From Bacillus sp. (in: firmicutes) (GTDB taxonomy: Bacteria; Bacillota; Clostridia; Lachnospirales; Lachnospiraceae): a stretch of DNA of 36,136 bases. The position numbers and the translations under genes are program-made. The stretch covers positions 1 to 36,136 of the forward strand of contig JAMPCN010000021.1 of the NCBI GenBank assembly GCA_023666125.1, read 5' to 3'. Each line of letters opens with the position of its first letter. Within the stretch, counting starts at the first letter, position 1. This document shows positions 1 to 6,880 of the stretch, one piece after another. Under the pieces are notes generated by a model that saw only the letters and a program-made list of their open reading frames with translations, did no database searches and was not told the origin of the DNA.

Positions 1-78
1 TAATAGTGACTAAAGCGACCTGTTAATATGATTCATTAGATTAATATTTTTCATTAATAATAACGAGATATCTACAAG

Positions 79-114
79 TAATGTTATTATAGCATATAAA
101 AAAACGTAAGTCAA
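79..114 (-). promoter_or_regulatory. Strong leftward sigma-A-type promoter for a gene left of the window
   Basis: Read on the minus strand, TTGACT (109-114) and TATAAT (86-91) are separated by exactly 17 bp, and TGC directly precedes the -10, giving an extended -10. Transcription would start near 79 and run out of the window. No gene or convincing ribosome binding site is seen on the minus strand between 1 and 79, so the target is unknown. The rest of 1-166 is AT-rich with no supported gene. The promoter is divergent from csoR, so the two could share control, but no CsoR-like box overlaps it. Confidence 0.65.
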
Positions 115-146
115 AGAACTTTTTTCAAATAATAAAAAAATTTTAT

Positions 147-163
147 AAATAGTAAAACTATTT
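147..163. repeat. Short AT-rich inverted repeat upstream of the csoR promoter
   Basis: AAATAGT (147-153) and ACTATTT (157-163) form a perfect 7-bp inverted repeat with a 3-base centre, ending 3 bp before the csoR -35 box. It could be a regulator site or a chance feature of AT-rich DNA. Confidence 0.3.
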
Positions 164-166
164 TGC

Positions 167-195
167 TTGACAAATACCTCCATGGGGTATATCAT
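167..195 (+). promoter_or_regulatory. csoR-copA promoter
   Basis: TTGACA (167-172) is a consensus -35 and TATCAT (190-195) a good -10, with a 17-bp spacer. Transcription should start near 202. The spacer is almost entirely filled by a CsoR-type palindrome, so repressor binding would block RNA polymerase directly. Confidence 0.8.
174..190. promoter_or_regulatory. CsoR operator 1 (between -35 and -10)
   Basis: ATACCTCCATGGGGTAT is a 17-bp pseudo-palindrome matching the known ATACCCnnnnGGGTAT style of copper CsoR operators. It occupies the promoter spacer and touches the first base of the -10. The assignment rests on the motif and on csoR being the first downstream gene. Confidence 0.8.
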
Positions 196-207
196 CATGA
201 TGATAAT

Positions 208-224
208 ATACCTGATGGGGGTAT
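208..224. promoter_or_regulatory. CsoR operator 2 (downstream of the start site)
   Basis: ATACCTGATGGGGGTAT is a second 17-bp box of the same form. It begins 34 bp after operator 1 begins and lies just after the predicted transcription start. Two boxes suggest that two CsoR assemblies bind, with tight repression in the absence of copper. Confidence 0.75.
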
Positions 225-256
225 ATCACAGACTGAGAGAAAGGCACGGCTATGAA

Positions 257-538
257 ATGGAAAAACGAAAAGAACGTTCCGATAAGGAATATAAGGATTT
301 AATGAACCGCCTGAAACGGATAGAGGGACAGGTGCGTGGCATTCAGGGAATGCTGCAAAAAGACGCTTACTGTGCGGATGTGCTTGTGCAGGTGGCAGCA
401 GTGAATGCCGCTTTAAACAGTTTTAATAAGGCATTATTGGCAAGTCATATCCGAACCTGCGTGGCGGACAATATACGTGAGGGAAATGACGAGGTTATTG
501 ATGAACTGGTTATACTATTACAGAAACTGATGAAATAG
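257..538 (+). CDS. csoR: CsoR, copper-sensing transcriptional repressor
   Basis: A small all-helical DNA-binding repressor of about 93 residues. Members of the CsoR/RcnR family release operator DNA on binding Cu(I). The three copper ligands are present: Cys39, His64 (in ASHIRTC) and Cys68. Their spacing equals that of Mycobacterium CsoR, which favours copper sensing over nickel (RcnR) or formaldehyde (FrmR). The RLKRIEGQVRGI signature lies at residues 18-29. The frame is open back to 167 (TTG) and has an ATG at 215, but the promoter and operators cover that stretch. ATG 257 is the first in-frame start well downstream of the predicted transcription start. A GAGAGAAAGG at 235-244 is a rather distant ribosome binding site. 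The gene stops 22 bases before copA, so they form one operon, autoregulated through the two boxes upstream. Confidence 0.92.
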   Translation: MEKRKERSDKEYKDLMNRLKRIEGQVRGIQGMLQKDAYCADVLVQVAAVNAALNSFNKALLASHIRTCVADNIREGNDEVIDELVILLQKLMK

Positions 539-560
539 TAAGGTGAAAGGAGATTTTATC

Positions 561-3191
561 ATGGAGCAGTATACGGTGACAGGAATGAGCTGTGCGGCAT
601 GCAGCACGAGAGTGGAAAAGGCGGTATCGGGCGTAAACGGCGTTACCTCCTGTTCGGTCAGCCTGTTGACAAATTCCATGGGCGTTGAAGGTACGGCTTC
701 TGCGGAAGCGATTATTGCGGCCGTGGAGGCGGCGGGATACGGCGCGTCCAAAAAGGGAGCGGGCGTATCGAAAGCGAGAGAGAACGCGCATGGTACGCCG
801 GACTATGAGGATATGCTGGCGGATAAAGAGACGCCGGTTTTGCAAAAAAGAATGATAATCTCTCTTTGTCTGCTTTTGCCGTTAATGTATTTTTCCATGG
901 GGCATATGATGTGGGGATGGCCGATTCCTGCGTTTTTTGAGGGCAATCATGTTGCTATGGGGCTTTTACAGTTACTATTGACAATAGCGATTATGCTGAT
1001 TAACCGAAAATTTTTCGTAAGCGGCGCAAAGAGCGTGATGCACGGAGCGCCCAACATGGATACGCTTGTCGCCATGGGGGCGGGAGCGTCTTTTATCTAT
1101 AGCGTCTATGCGCTGTTTGCGATGACGGATGCGCAGGTCAAAAATGATATGGCGGCGGTTATGGAGTATATGGATGAGTTTTACTTTGAGTCCGCCGCTA
1201 CGATACTGACTTTGATTACGGTAGGAAAAATGCTGGAGGCACGCTCGAAAGGAAAGACGACGGACGCACTAAAGGGTTTGATGAAACTGGCGCCGAAAAA
1301 AGCGACTCTCATAAGAGACGGTAAAGAAATCGAAGTAGATATCGCACAGGTAAAAAAAGATGACGAGTTTGTTGTCAGACCGGGTGAAAATATTCCGGTG
1401 GACGGGATTGTCATTGACGGAATAAGCGCGGTCAATGAGGCGGCGCTGACCGGAGAGAGCATTCCGGTTGACAAACAGGCGGGGGATAATGTTTCCGCCG
1501 CGACGTTAAACCAATCAGGATTTCTAAAATGCCGGGCAACAAGAGTGGGCGAGGATACGACCCTTTCCCAGATTATTCAGATGGTCAGCGACGCGGCGGC
1601 GACGAAAGCGCCGATAGCGAAAGTTGCCGATAAAGTCTCCGGTATTTTCGTACCAGCGGTGATTGCGATTGCCGTACTGACCGGCGCGGTGTGGCTGCTT
1701 GCGGGGGAAGGCTTTGCTTTTGCGCTGGGAAGAGCGATTTCCGTACTTGTCATAAGCTGTCCGTGCGCCCTTGGTCTGGCAACGCCCGTAGCTATCATGG
1801 TCGGAAACGGTATGGGAGCGAAAAACGGCATTATGTTTAAGACCGCGCAGTCTTTGGAACTGACCGGCAAAATGCAGATTGCGGCGTTAGATAAAACCGG
1901 AACCATTACAAGCGGCGAGCCGGAAGTGACGGATATCGCCCCGGCGGGCGGCTGTACGGAGGATAACCTGCTTGCGCTTGCCTGCGCGTTGGAGCAAAAG
2001 AGCGAACATCCGCTTGCTAAGGCGGTCTTGGAAATGGCGAAAGAAAAAGGCATAGCGGCTAAGGCGGCGGAAGATTTTGCAGCTGTACCGGGCAAAGGGC
2101 TGACCGGTTTTCTGGATAAAAAAGAACTGGCGGGCGGCAACCTGGAATTTATACAGACTAAGGCAAAAGTGCCGCAGGAGATGATTGACCGAGCCGGACA
2201 ATTTGCGCAGGATGGAAAAACGCCGCTGTTTTTCAGTAGGGCAAACGTTTTTCAGGGGATTATCGCCGTGGCGGATGTGATAAAGAAAGACAGTGCAAGA
2301 GCCGTGGCGGAATTACAGAATATGGGTATCAAAGTGGTTATGCTGACCGGCGACAATGAAAGGACGGCGCGCGCTATCGGCGAGCAGGCGGGCGTAGATG
2401 AAGTCATCGCGGGCGTTCTGCCGGACGGTAAGGAAAGCGTGATTCGCGATTTGCAAAAAAGGGGCGCGGTTGTGATGGTCGGAGACGGTATTAACGACGC
2501 CCCGGCTCTGACGCGGGCGGATATCGGAATCGCCATCGGCGCGGGAACGGATATCGCGATAGACGCGGCGGATATTGTGTTGATGAAAAGCAGATTAAGC
2601 GATGTGCCTGCCGCTATCCGTTTAAGCAGGGCGACGCTTAAAAATATTCACGAAAACCTGTTTTGGGCGTTTTTCTATAACGTTATCGGGATTCCCCTCG
2701 CCGCAGGTTTGTGGTATCCTATATTGGGATGGAAGTTAAATCCGATGTTTGCGGCGGCGGCCATGAGCCTGTCCAGTTTCTGCGTTGTCAGTAACGCACT
2801 GCGCTTAAACCTGTTTCGTATGTACAGCACGAAGCACGACAGGAAAATGAAACGGAAGTTACACAAAAAAGACGGTCAGCAAACAGAAAATCAACAAATA
2901 GAATGTCAAAAAATAGAAAAACGACAAACAGGCAATCAACCAATAGAAAATCAATTAATAAAAGAAAAGGAGAGTAAGAACATGGAAAAAACAATGGAAA
3001 TCAAAGGAATGATGTGCGGACACTGTGAGGCGGCGGTCAAAAAGGCGTTAGAGGAACTGCCGGAAGTAAAAGAAGCTCTGGTCAGCCATGAGAAAGGAAA
3101 CGCGCTTGTTACGCTGCAGTCGGAAGTTGCGGACGACGTCCTGAAAAAAACCGTGGAGGCGCTGGATTACGAGGTCGTTTCCATCGCGTAG
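561..3191 (+). CDS. copA: CopA, copper-exporting P1B-type ATPase with N- and C-terminal metal-binding domains
   Basis: A Cu(I)-exporting membrane ATPase of about 876 residues. An N-terminal heavy-metal domain carries GMSCAAC (Cys11 and Cys14). Membrane helices follow, with the transport motif Cys400-Pro-Cys402 in CPCALGLATP. The phosphorylated Asp444 sits in DKTGTIT and the hinge is GDGINDAP (641-648). These are hallmarks of P1B-1 copper pumps. After the last helix a Gln/Glu-rich linker of six 5-residue repeats (773-802) joins a second heavy-metal domain with GMMCGHC (from about residue 808). ATG 561 is chosen over the in-frame GTG 543 because AAAGGAGA lies just upstream. The gene directly follows csoR and should be induced by copper. 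The C-terminal domain resembles a free CopZ chaperone and has its own translation signals (separate entry). Confidence 0.95.
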   Translation: MEQYTVTGMSCAACSTRVEKAVSGVNGVTSCSVSLLTNSMGVEGTASAEAIIAAVEAAGYGASKKGAGVSKARENAHGTPDYEDMLADKETPVLQKRMIISLCLLLPLMYFSMGHMMWGWPIPAFFEGNHVAMGLLQLLLTIAIMLINRKFFVSGAKSVMHGAPNMDTLVAMGAGASFIYSVYALFAMTDAQVKNDMAAVMEYMDEFYFESAATILTLITVGKMLEARSKGKTTDALKGLMKLAPKKATLIRDGKEIEVDIAQVKKDDEFVVRPGENIPVDGIVIDGISAVNEAALTGESIPVDKQAGDNVSAATLNQSGFLKCRATRVGEDTTLSQIIQMVSDAAATKAPIAKVADKVSGIFVPAVIAIAVLTGAVWLLAGEGFAFALGRAISVLVISCPCALGLATPVAIMVGNGMGAKNGIMFKTAQSLELTGKMQIAALDKTGTITSGEPEVTDIAPAGGCTEDNLLALACALEQKSEHPLAKAVLEMAKEKGIAAKAAEDFAAVPGKGLTGFLDKKELAGGNLEFIQTKAKVPQEMIDRAGQFAQDGKTPLFFSRANVFQGIIAVADVIKKDSARAVAELQNMGIKVVMLTGDNERTARAIGEQAGVDEVIAGVLPDGKESVIRDLQKRGAVVMVGDGINDAPALTRADIGIAIGAGTDIAIDAADIVLMKSRLSDVPAAIRLSRATLKNIHENLFWAFFYNVIGIPLAAGLWYPILGWKLNPMFAAAAMSLSSFCVVSNALRLNLFRMYSTKHDRKMKRKLHKKDGQQTENQQIECQKIEKRQTGNQPIENQLIKEKESKNMEKTMEIKGMMCGHCEAAVKKALEELPEVKEALVSHEKGNALVTLQSEVADDVLKKTVEALDYEVVSIA
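2877..2966 (+). repeat. Six tandem 15-bp repeats coding for the CopA linker
   Basis: Six consecutive 15-base units share the pattern CAACAAATAGAAAAT with substitutions, in frame with copA. They encode the pentapeptides QQTEN, QQIEC, QKIEK, RQTGN, QPIEN and QLIKE. The array lies exactly between the end of the ATPase and the ribosome binding site of the internal CopZ start. Such in-frame arrays can expand or contract by slippage without breaking the frame. Confidence 0.85.
2982..3191 (+). CDS. Possible separately translated CopZ-like copper chaperone (internal start in copA)
   Basis: Inside copA and in the same frame, AAGGAGAG (2967-2974) lies 7 bases before ATG 2982. This arrangement is as good as any real gene start in the window. 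Translation there would give a free protein of 69 residues, MEKTMEIKGMMCGHC onward, which is a complete heavy-metal-associated domain of normal CopZ size. The known family role is carrying Cu(I) to CopA or CsoR. Two readings are possible: the signal still makes free chaperone alongside the fusion, or it is a relic of a separate copZ that became fused to copA. The sequence cannot tell which. Some other bacteria are known to make a chaperone from copA by frameshifting, so dual output would not be without parallel. Confidence 0.55.
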   Translation: MEKTMEIKGMMCGHCEAAVKKALEELPEVKEALVSHEKGNALVTLQSEVADDVLKKTVEALDYEVVSIA

Positions 3192-3201
3192 GAGTTTGTA
3201 A

Positions 3202-3232
3202 TTGTTTATGATGCGCGCTCATATATTATAAT
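3202..3232 (+). promoter_or_regulatory. Weak promoter candidate for the structured element
   Basis: TATAAT at 3227-3232 is a perfect -10, with TTGTTT (3202-3207) 19 bp upstream as a poor, widely spaced -35. If used, a transcript from about 3239 would include the structured element and read into the protease gene. A second TATAAT at 3453-3458 has no usable -35. Confidence 0.3.
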
Positions 3233-3279
3233 TAGTAATAGGCGATTGCGAAACGCTGAAGTAACTATTGTTTAGGGGG

Positions 3280-3421
3280 AACATATACGCTCCATAAGCG
3301 GGTACTGTGAGACCGTAGACCACGGAAAGTGGTCTTGTGTTTCACATGCGGTACTTTCGCATGTTATGCACCGTTACGGTTGAACTGTAGCGAAAGCGAC
3401 CCGTGTTGGAGCGTATATGTT
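3280..3421 (+). ncRNA. Putative structured RNA element of unknown class
   Basis: AACATATACGCTCCA (3280-3294) is perfectly complementary to 3407-3421, giving a 15-bp closing stem. Inside are CGGGT/ACCCG (3299-3303/3399-3403), GTGAGAC/GTTTCAC (3307-3313/3339-3345), GACCAC/GTGGTC with a GGAAA loop (3318-3323/3329-3334), ATGCG/CGCAT (3346-3350/3358-3362), ACCG/CGGT (3370-3373/3377-3380) and a GAAA-capped hairpin near 3390-3397. The nested, non-crossing set looks like a multibranched RNA or leader. It is not recognised as T-box, c-di-GMP riboswitch, SRP RNA, RNase P or tmRNA. A palindromic mobile relic is possible, but no flanking target duplication is seen. The strand is assumed from the flanking genes. 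Confidence 0.5.
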
Positions 3422-3434
3422 ACTCTATATAAAG

Positions 3435-3444
3435 GTGTTTCACA
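3435..3444 (+). repeat. Second copy of GTGTTTCACA outside the closing stem
   Basis: GTGTTTCACA occurs at 3337-3346 and again at 3435-3444. Both can pair with TGTGAGAC at 3306-3313 (8 bp, one G-U). The two pairings exclude each other, so the leader could switch between two folds. That is inference from sequence alone. Confidence 0.4.
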
Positions 3445-3478
3445 GTCGTCTATATAATAAGTATAACATGGAGCGCGT

Positions 3479-5332
3479 ATGGATTCTCAAAAGTTTGAAA
3501 ATATCTTAAATCTCGCCTTAGATACGCCGGAGTCGGAACGGGATAAATCGCTGGAACTGAATATCGGTTATGAGAGTAAGGACAATACCTGGGAGCTTAT
3601 CATAAAATATCATGGTGATTTGCGGCAGGGGATGTCCTTTCTTTTTCGTTCACCGCAGGGCAGCTTGATACAAATAGAAGAACTGATAGCGGGGTATGCG
3701 ATTTTAACCGTACCCGAATCTTTGATGGAGGCGTTATCCGGGGTAGAGGAAATCGAATATATCGAGAAGCCCAAACGTCTTTTTTTTAATACCTTACAGG
3801 GAAAACTCGCCTCCTGTATCATACCGGGCAGTCCGCTTTTTTTATCGCTGCGTGGACAGGATATTCTGGTGGGGGTCATTGACTCCGGCATCGCCTGGCG
3901 AAACCGTGATTTTTGTAATGCGGACGGAACGAGCAGAATCCTGTATCTGTGGGACCAGACGCTGCAAGCGGAACGGGTTTGGGAGCGTATTGCCGAAAGA
4001 GGGCTGCTTTCGGAGGAAAGAAGAGATGAATATAAGCCGCCGGATGGGTTTTTCAGCGGCGTGGAATTTACGAGAGAGCAAATAAACGAAGCGTTAAGCG
4101 CTTCCTCGGAGATGGAAGGAGACCTGTTAGTGCCAAGCGTGGATACATCAGGGCATGGAACGGCTGTTGCCGGGATAGCGGCGGGAAATGGAGCTTCCTC
4201 AGACGGTGTATATGCGGGTGTTGCGCCACAGAGCGGTCTTTTGATAGTCAAGCTGGGAACGCCAAGAGAAGGTTCTTTCCCAAGGACAACCGAACTGATG
4301 CGGGCGCTCACCTATGTTGTCAGAAAATCCCTGACACTGCAAAAGCCGTTAGCGGTTAATTTAAGTTTTGGAAATACTTACGGCGCGCATAACGGCACTT
4401 CCCTGCTGGAGCGATTTATTGATAATATCTCGGAAATCGGCAGAAATGTTATCTGTGTGGGAAGCGGCAACGAAGGCGCCTCCGGCGGACATACCGGAGG
4501 AAGCGTGGGGATAATGGCAGACGCCGTCAGTATAGAACTGGTTGTCGGAAACTATGAACGAGGACTAAACGTACAGCTTTGGAAAGATTATGCCGACCGT
4601 TACAGGGTGTATCTGCGTTCTCCTGCCGGGGAAGAGTTTAGCGTAGATACGGACAGGGCGGGAAAGCAGACATATACGTTAGAGCAGACAAGGATTCTTT
4701 TATATAATGGGGAACCGGCGCCATATTTGACAAGTCAGGAAATCTATTTTGATTTTTTACCCATGGAAAACCAAAGTTATGTAAACAATGGCGTCTGGAC
4801 TTTTACATTGGAGCCGGTTAGGACGGTGACGGGAAACTATACATTTTATCTGCCGTCGGAAACCGTGCGTTCCGCGCAGACCCGTTTTGTCAGACCGACG
4901 CCGGATGTGACGCTGACAATTCCTTCCACGGCCTCGAAAGTGATAACTGTGGGCGCGTACCAGACCGGCATAGAGGCATATGCGGATTTTTCCGGGCGCG
5001 GTTATTTATATCAGGACAGACTTGGCAGCCGCACGGAGGGAGCTTTTATCAAACCCGATATCGTTGCGCCCGGCGTAGGCATTCTGGCGCCTGCCAGAGA
5101 AGGAGGATACGTTCAGGTTTCCGGCACTTCTTTTGCCACTCCGTTTGTCACGGGAGCGGCGGCGCTTCTGATGCAGTGGGGCATCGTAAACGGAAACGAT
5201 CCGTATCTGTACGGCGAAAAGGTAAAAGCATATCTGCGAAAGGGCGCGCAGCCGATACGGGGAGAGAGCGTATACCCGAATGAGCGGGTGGGGTATGGGG
5301 CGCTTTGTGTGGAGGGGAGCCTGCCGGGATAG
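3479..5332 (+). CDS. Csp-like subtilisin-family (S8) serine protease
   Basis: A 617-residue subtilase. The catalytic triad is intact: Asp135 in GVIDSG, His226 in SGHGTAVAG and Ser551 in GTSFATP, with the oxyanion Asn331 in GSGNEG. An N-terminal stretch of roughly 110 residues resembles a propeptide. About 220 residues separate the Asn and Ser motifs, consistent with the beta-rich (jelly-roll) insert of clostridial Csp proteases. No signal peptide or membrane helix is seen, so it is probably cytoplasmic or handled in the developing spore, as Csp proteins are. Csp proteases activate cortex lysis during germination in clostridia, but this subfamily also has many uncharacterised copies in Lachnospiraceae, so the role is unproven. 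GGAG (3470-3473) precedes ATG 3479. That ribosome binding site lies next to or within GAGCGCGTAT (3471-3480), which can pair with ATGCGCGCTC at 3211-3220. Confidence 0.85.
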   Translation: MDSQKFENILNLALDTPESERDKSLELNIGYESKDNTWELIIKYHGDLRQGMSFLFRSPQGSLIQIEELIAGYAILTVPESLMEALSGVEEIEYIEKPKRLFFNTLQGKLASCIIPGSPLFLSLRGQDILVGVIDSGIAWRNRDFCNADGTSRILYLWDQTLQAERVWERIAERGLLSEERRDEYKPPDGFFSGVEFTREQINEALSASSEMEGDLLVPSVDTSGHGTAVAGIAAGNGASSDGVYAGVAPQSGLLIVKLGTPREGSFPRTTELMRALTYVVRKSLTLQKPLAVNLSFGNTYGAHNGTSLLERFIDNISEIGRNVICVGSGNEGASGGHTGGSVGIMADAVSIELVVGNYERGLNVQLWKDYADRYRVYLRSPAGEEFSVDTDRAGKQTYTLEQTRILLYNGEPAPYLTSQEIYFDFLPMENQSYVNNGVWTFTLEPVRTVTGNYTFYLPSETVRSAQTRFVRPTPDVTLTIPSTASKVITVGAYQTGIEAYADFSGRGYLYQDRLGSRTEGAFIKPDIVAPGVGILAPAREGGYVQVSGTSFATPFVTGAAALLMQWGIVNGNDPYLYGEKVKAYLRKGAQPIRGESVYPNERVGYGALCVEGSLPG

Positions 5333-5383
5333 AATGGGAAAATTATTGATGAAAAATGAGAAGAACAAATGTTCGATATAGAC

Positions 5384-5412
5384 TTGAAGAAATATAAGGA
5401 ACATGATATACT
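5384..5412 (+). promoter_or_regulatory. Promoter of the nhaC gene
   Basis: TTGAAG (5384-5389) and TATACT (5407-5412) are separated by 17 bp. The predicted start near 5419 leaves a 40-base leader before the ribosome binding site. Confidence 0.65.
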
Positions 5413-5458
5413 TTTAATAGTAAGTTAAGATACTGGTCGTTATCATGTGGAGGAAGAG

Positions 5459-6820
5459 ATGGAGCAGAATACAAAAAGAATAGAATTTCATTTTGGAAAT
5501 ATAGGAAAACTGATGCCGCTTGTTGTTGCGGCGGCGATGATTTTATGGGCGGCGTTCAGCCAGTCAAATGTGAATGGATATGTGCTGGCTTTTTTCGCGG
5601 CGTTAGTGTCAGGGGTCGTTTTTGCCAAGGATGAAAAGGCATATGGGGAAGCGTTGGTATATGGGCTTAGTAAACCGATGTTTGCAACGATTGTATTGGC
5701 GGTGATATTAGCGGCCGTTTCGGGCAAGCTGATTTCGGCGAGCGGAGCGGTGCAGACGATTGCGGTATATGCGGTGGCGGCAGGTTTTACGGGAAAACTT
5801 TTTGTGGCGGCTTCGTTTCTTATCACCTGTCTGCTGGCGTTTGCAACGGGAACCTCGGTGGGAACTTATTTTGTTGTGATTCCGATTTTGTTCCCGGTAG
5901 GCGTCATGACGGGGGCCGCACCGGAATTTATGATTGGAGCAATCGTGTCGGGCGCGGCATTCGGTGACAACTTAGGTCCTATTTCAGATACGACAATCGC
6001 TTCGTCAGCGACGCAGCATGCGGATTTGGGAACGGTGGTGAAAACCAGAATGCGATACAGCCTGCCGGCGGCGGTGGCGGCATTTATTTTATTTTTGCTG
6101 TTGTCCAAAACGACAGACGAAAACGCGGTAATTGAGGCGGCGGGTGCGATGGCAAATCCACGCAGTTTGGTTATTCTGATAGTGCCGGTAGTCATTATTG
6201 CATTGTGTCTTATGAGAAAACATCTGATTACCGCTTTATCATGGGGGATTCTGGCAGGCATTGCCGTGGGCCTGCTTTCCGGTATTTATACGGTGGATGC
6301 GCTGATTGCATTTCCCGGAGGTTTTTCGGTGTCAGGGGCAATCATAGAAGCCATTACGGGAACGGCGGGTACGGTAGCTATGTTGGTTGCGGTATTTGCG
6401 CTTCTTGGCGTGCTGGAATGCAGCGGCATCTTTGCGGATATTGGAATGATTCTGTCACGTTTTGCCAAAAATGAACATAGCGCGGAGGCGGCTATTGTCC
6501 TGTCCGTCGGTATCCTGAGTATGGTAACGGGCGTCATTTCGGTGGCAATCGTGGCGCTTGGTGATTTGGTAAATGAAATAGGAGAAAAAGCGGGCATAAA
6601 TCCCTACCGCCGCGCCAATCTGATGGATTGTACAGGCTGTGTGTTCTGTTTTTTGGCGCCCTGGACAGTGCATTGCGTCATTCCGGCGCAGCAATCGGCT
6701 CAGTTCGGAGAGGGATTTGCGGTTGCACCCGCGTCGATACCGTTTGTGAACTATTATTCTATTTGTATGCTGGTGATGCTGGCAGTGGCAGTTGTCACCG
6801 GGTATGGCAGGAAAGAATAA
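5459..6820 (+). CDS. nhaC: NhaC-family Na+/H+ antiporter
   Basis: An integral membrane protein of about 453 residues with roughly a dozen hydrophobic segments. Features match the NhaC/ion-transporter family: a Gly/Ala-rich core with FATGTSVGTY, GAIVSGAAFGDNLGPISDTTIASSA and a late DCTGCVFCFLAPW segment. The middle motif, with Asp residues next to Gly-Pro-Ile-Ser-Asp, is typical of this family's ion-binding repeat. It probably exchanges sodium for protons or carries an organic substrate, since some NhaC relatives exchange malate and lactate. ATG 5459 is preferred to the in-frame GTG 5447 because GGAGG (5449-5453) sits five bases before it. It has its own promoter and may be cotranscribed with the next two genes, as only 60 bases follow before the next start and no terminator is seen. 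Confidence 0.88.
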   Translation: MEQNTKRIEFHFGNIGKLMPLVVAAAMILWAAFSQSNVNGYVLAFFAALVSGVVFAKDEKAYGEALVYGLSKPMFATIVLAVILAAVSGKLISASGAVQTIAVYAVAAGFTGKLFVAASFLITCLLAFATGTSVGTYFVVIPILFPVGVMTGAAPEFMIGAIVSGAAFGDNLGPISDTTIASSATQHADLGTVVKTRMRYSLPAAVAAFILFLLLSKTTDENAVIEAAGAMANPRSLVILIVPVVIIALCLMRKHLITALSWGILAGIAVGLLSGIYTVDALIAFPGGFSVSGAIIEAITGTAGTVAMLVAVFALLGVLECSGIFADIGMILSRFAKNEHSAEAAIVLSVGILSMVTGVISVAIVALGDLVNEIGEKAGINPYRRANLMDCTGCVFCFLAPWTVHCVIPAQQSAQFGEGFAVAPASIPFVNYYSICMLVMLAVAVVTGYGRKE

Positions 6821-6880
6821 GATGGGAAAGAGGCAACTTTCTAAAAGGCGGCATCCGTTTCCGCACACAGGGGGATATTT

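Noticed and set aside
10-198. Leftward 62-residue frame over the csoR promoter
   Set aside because: AT-rich hydrophobic translation with no ribosome binding site. It covers both the csoR promoter and the leftward promoter, so it is not a real gene.
3280-3421. Transposon-derived (MITE-like) explanation of the 15-bp inverted repeats
   Set aside because: No target duplication flanks it and the interior is rich in nested stems. It is kept only as a minor alternative.
3610-4311. Long antisense frame within the protease gene
   Set aside because: It lies opposite a fully conserved catalytic gene, has no ribosome binding site or family match, and is one of many such shadows in GC-containing coding DNA.
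5350-5385. Terminator after the protease gene (GAAC/GTTC around 5362)
   Set aside because: Stem of four pairs with no T tract; too weak to call.
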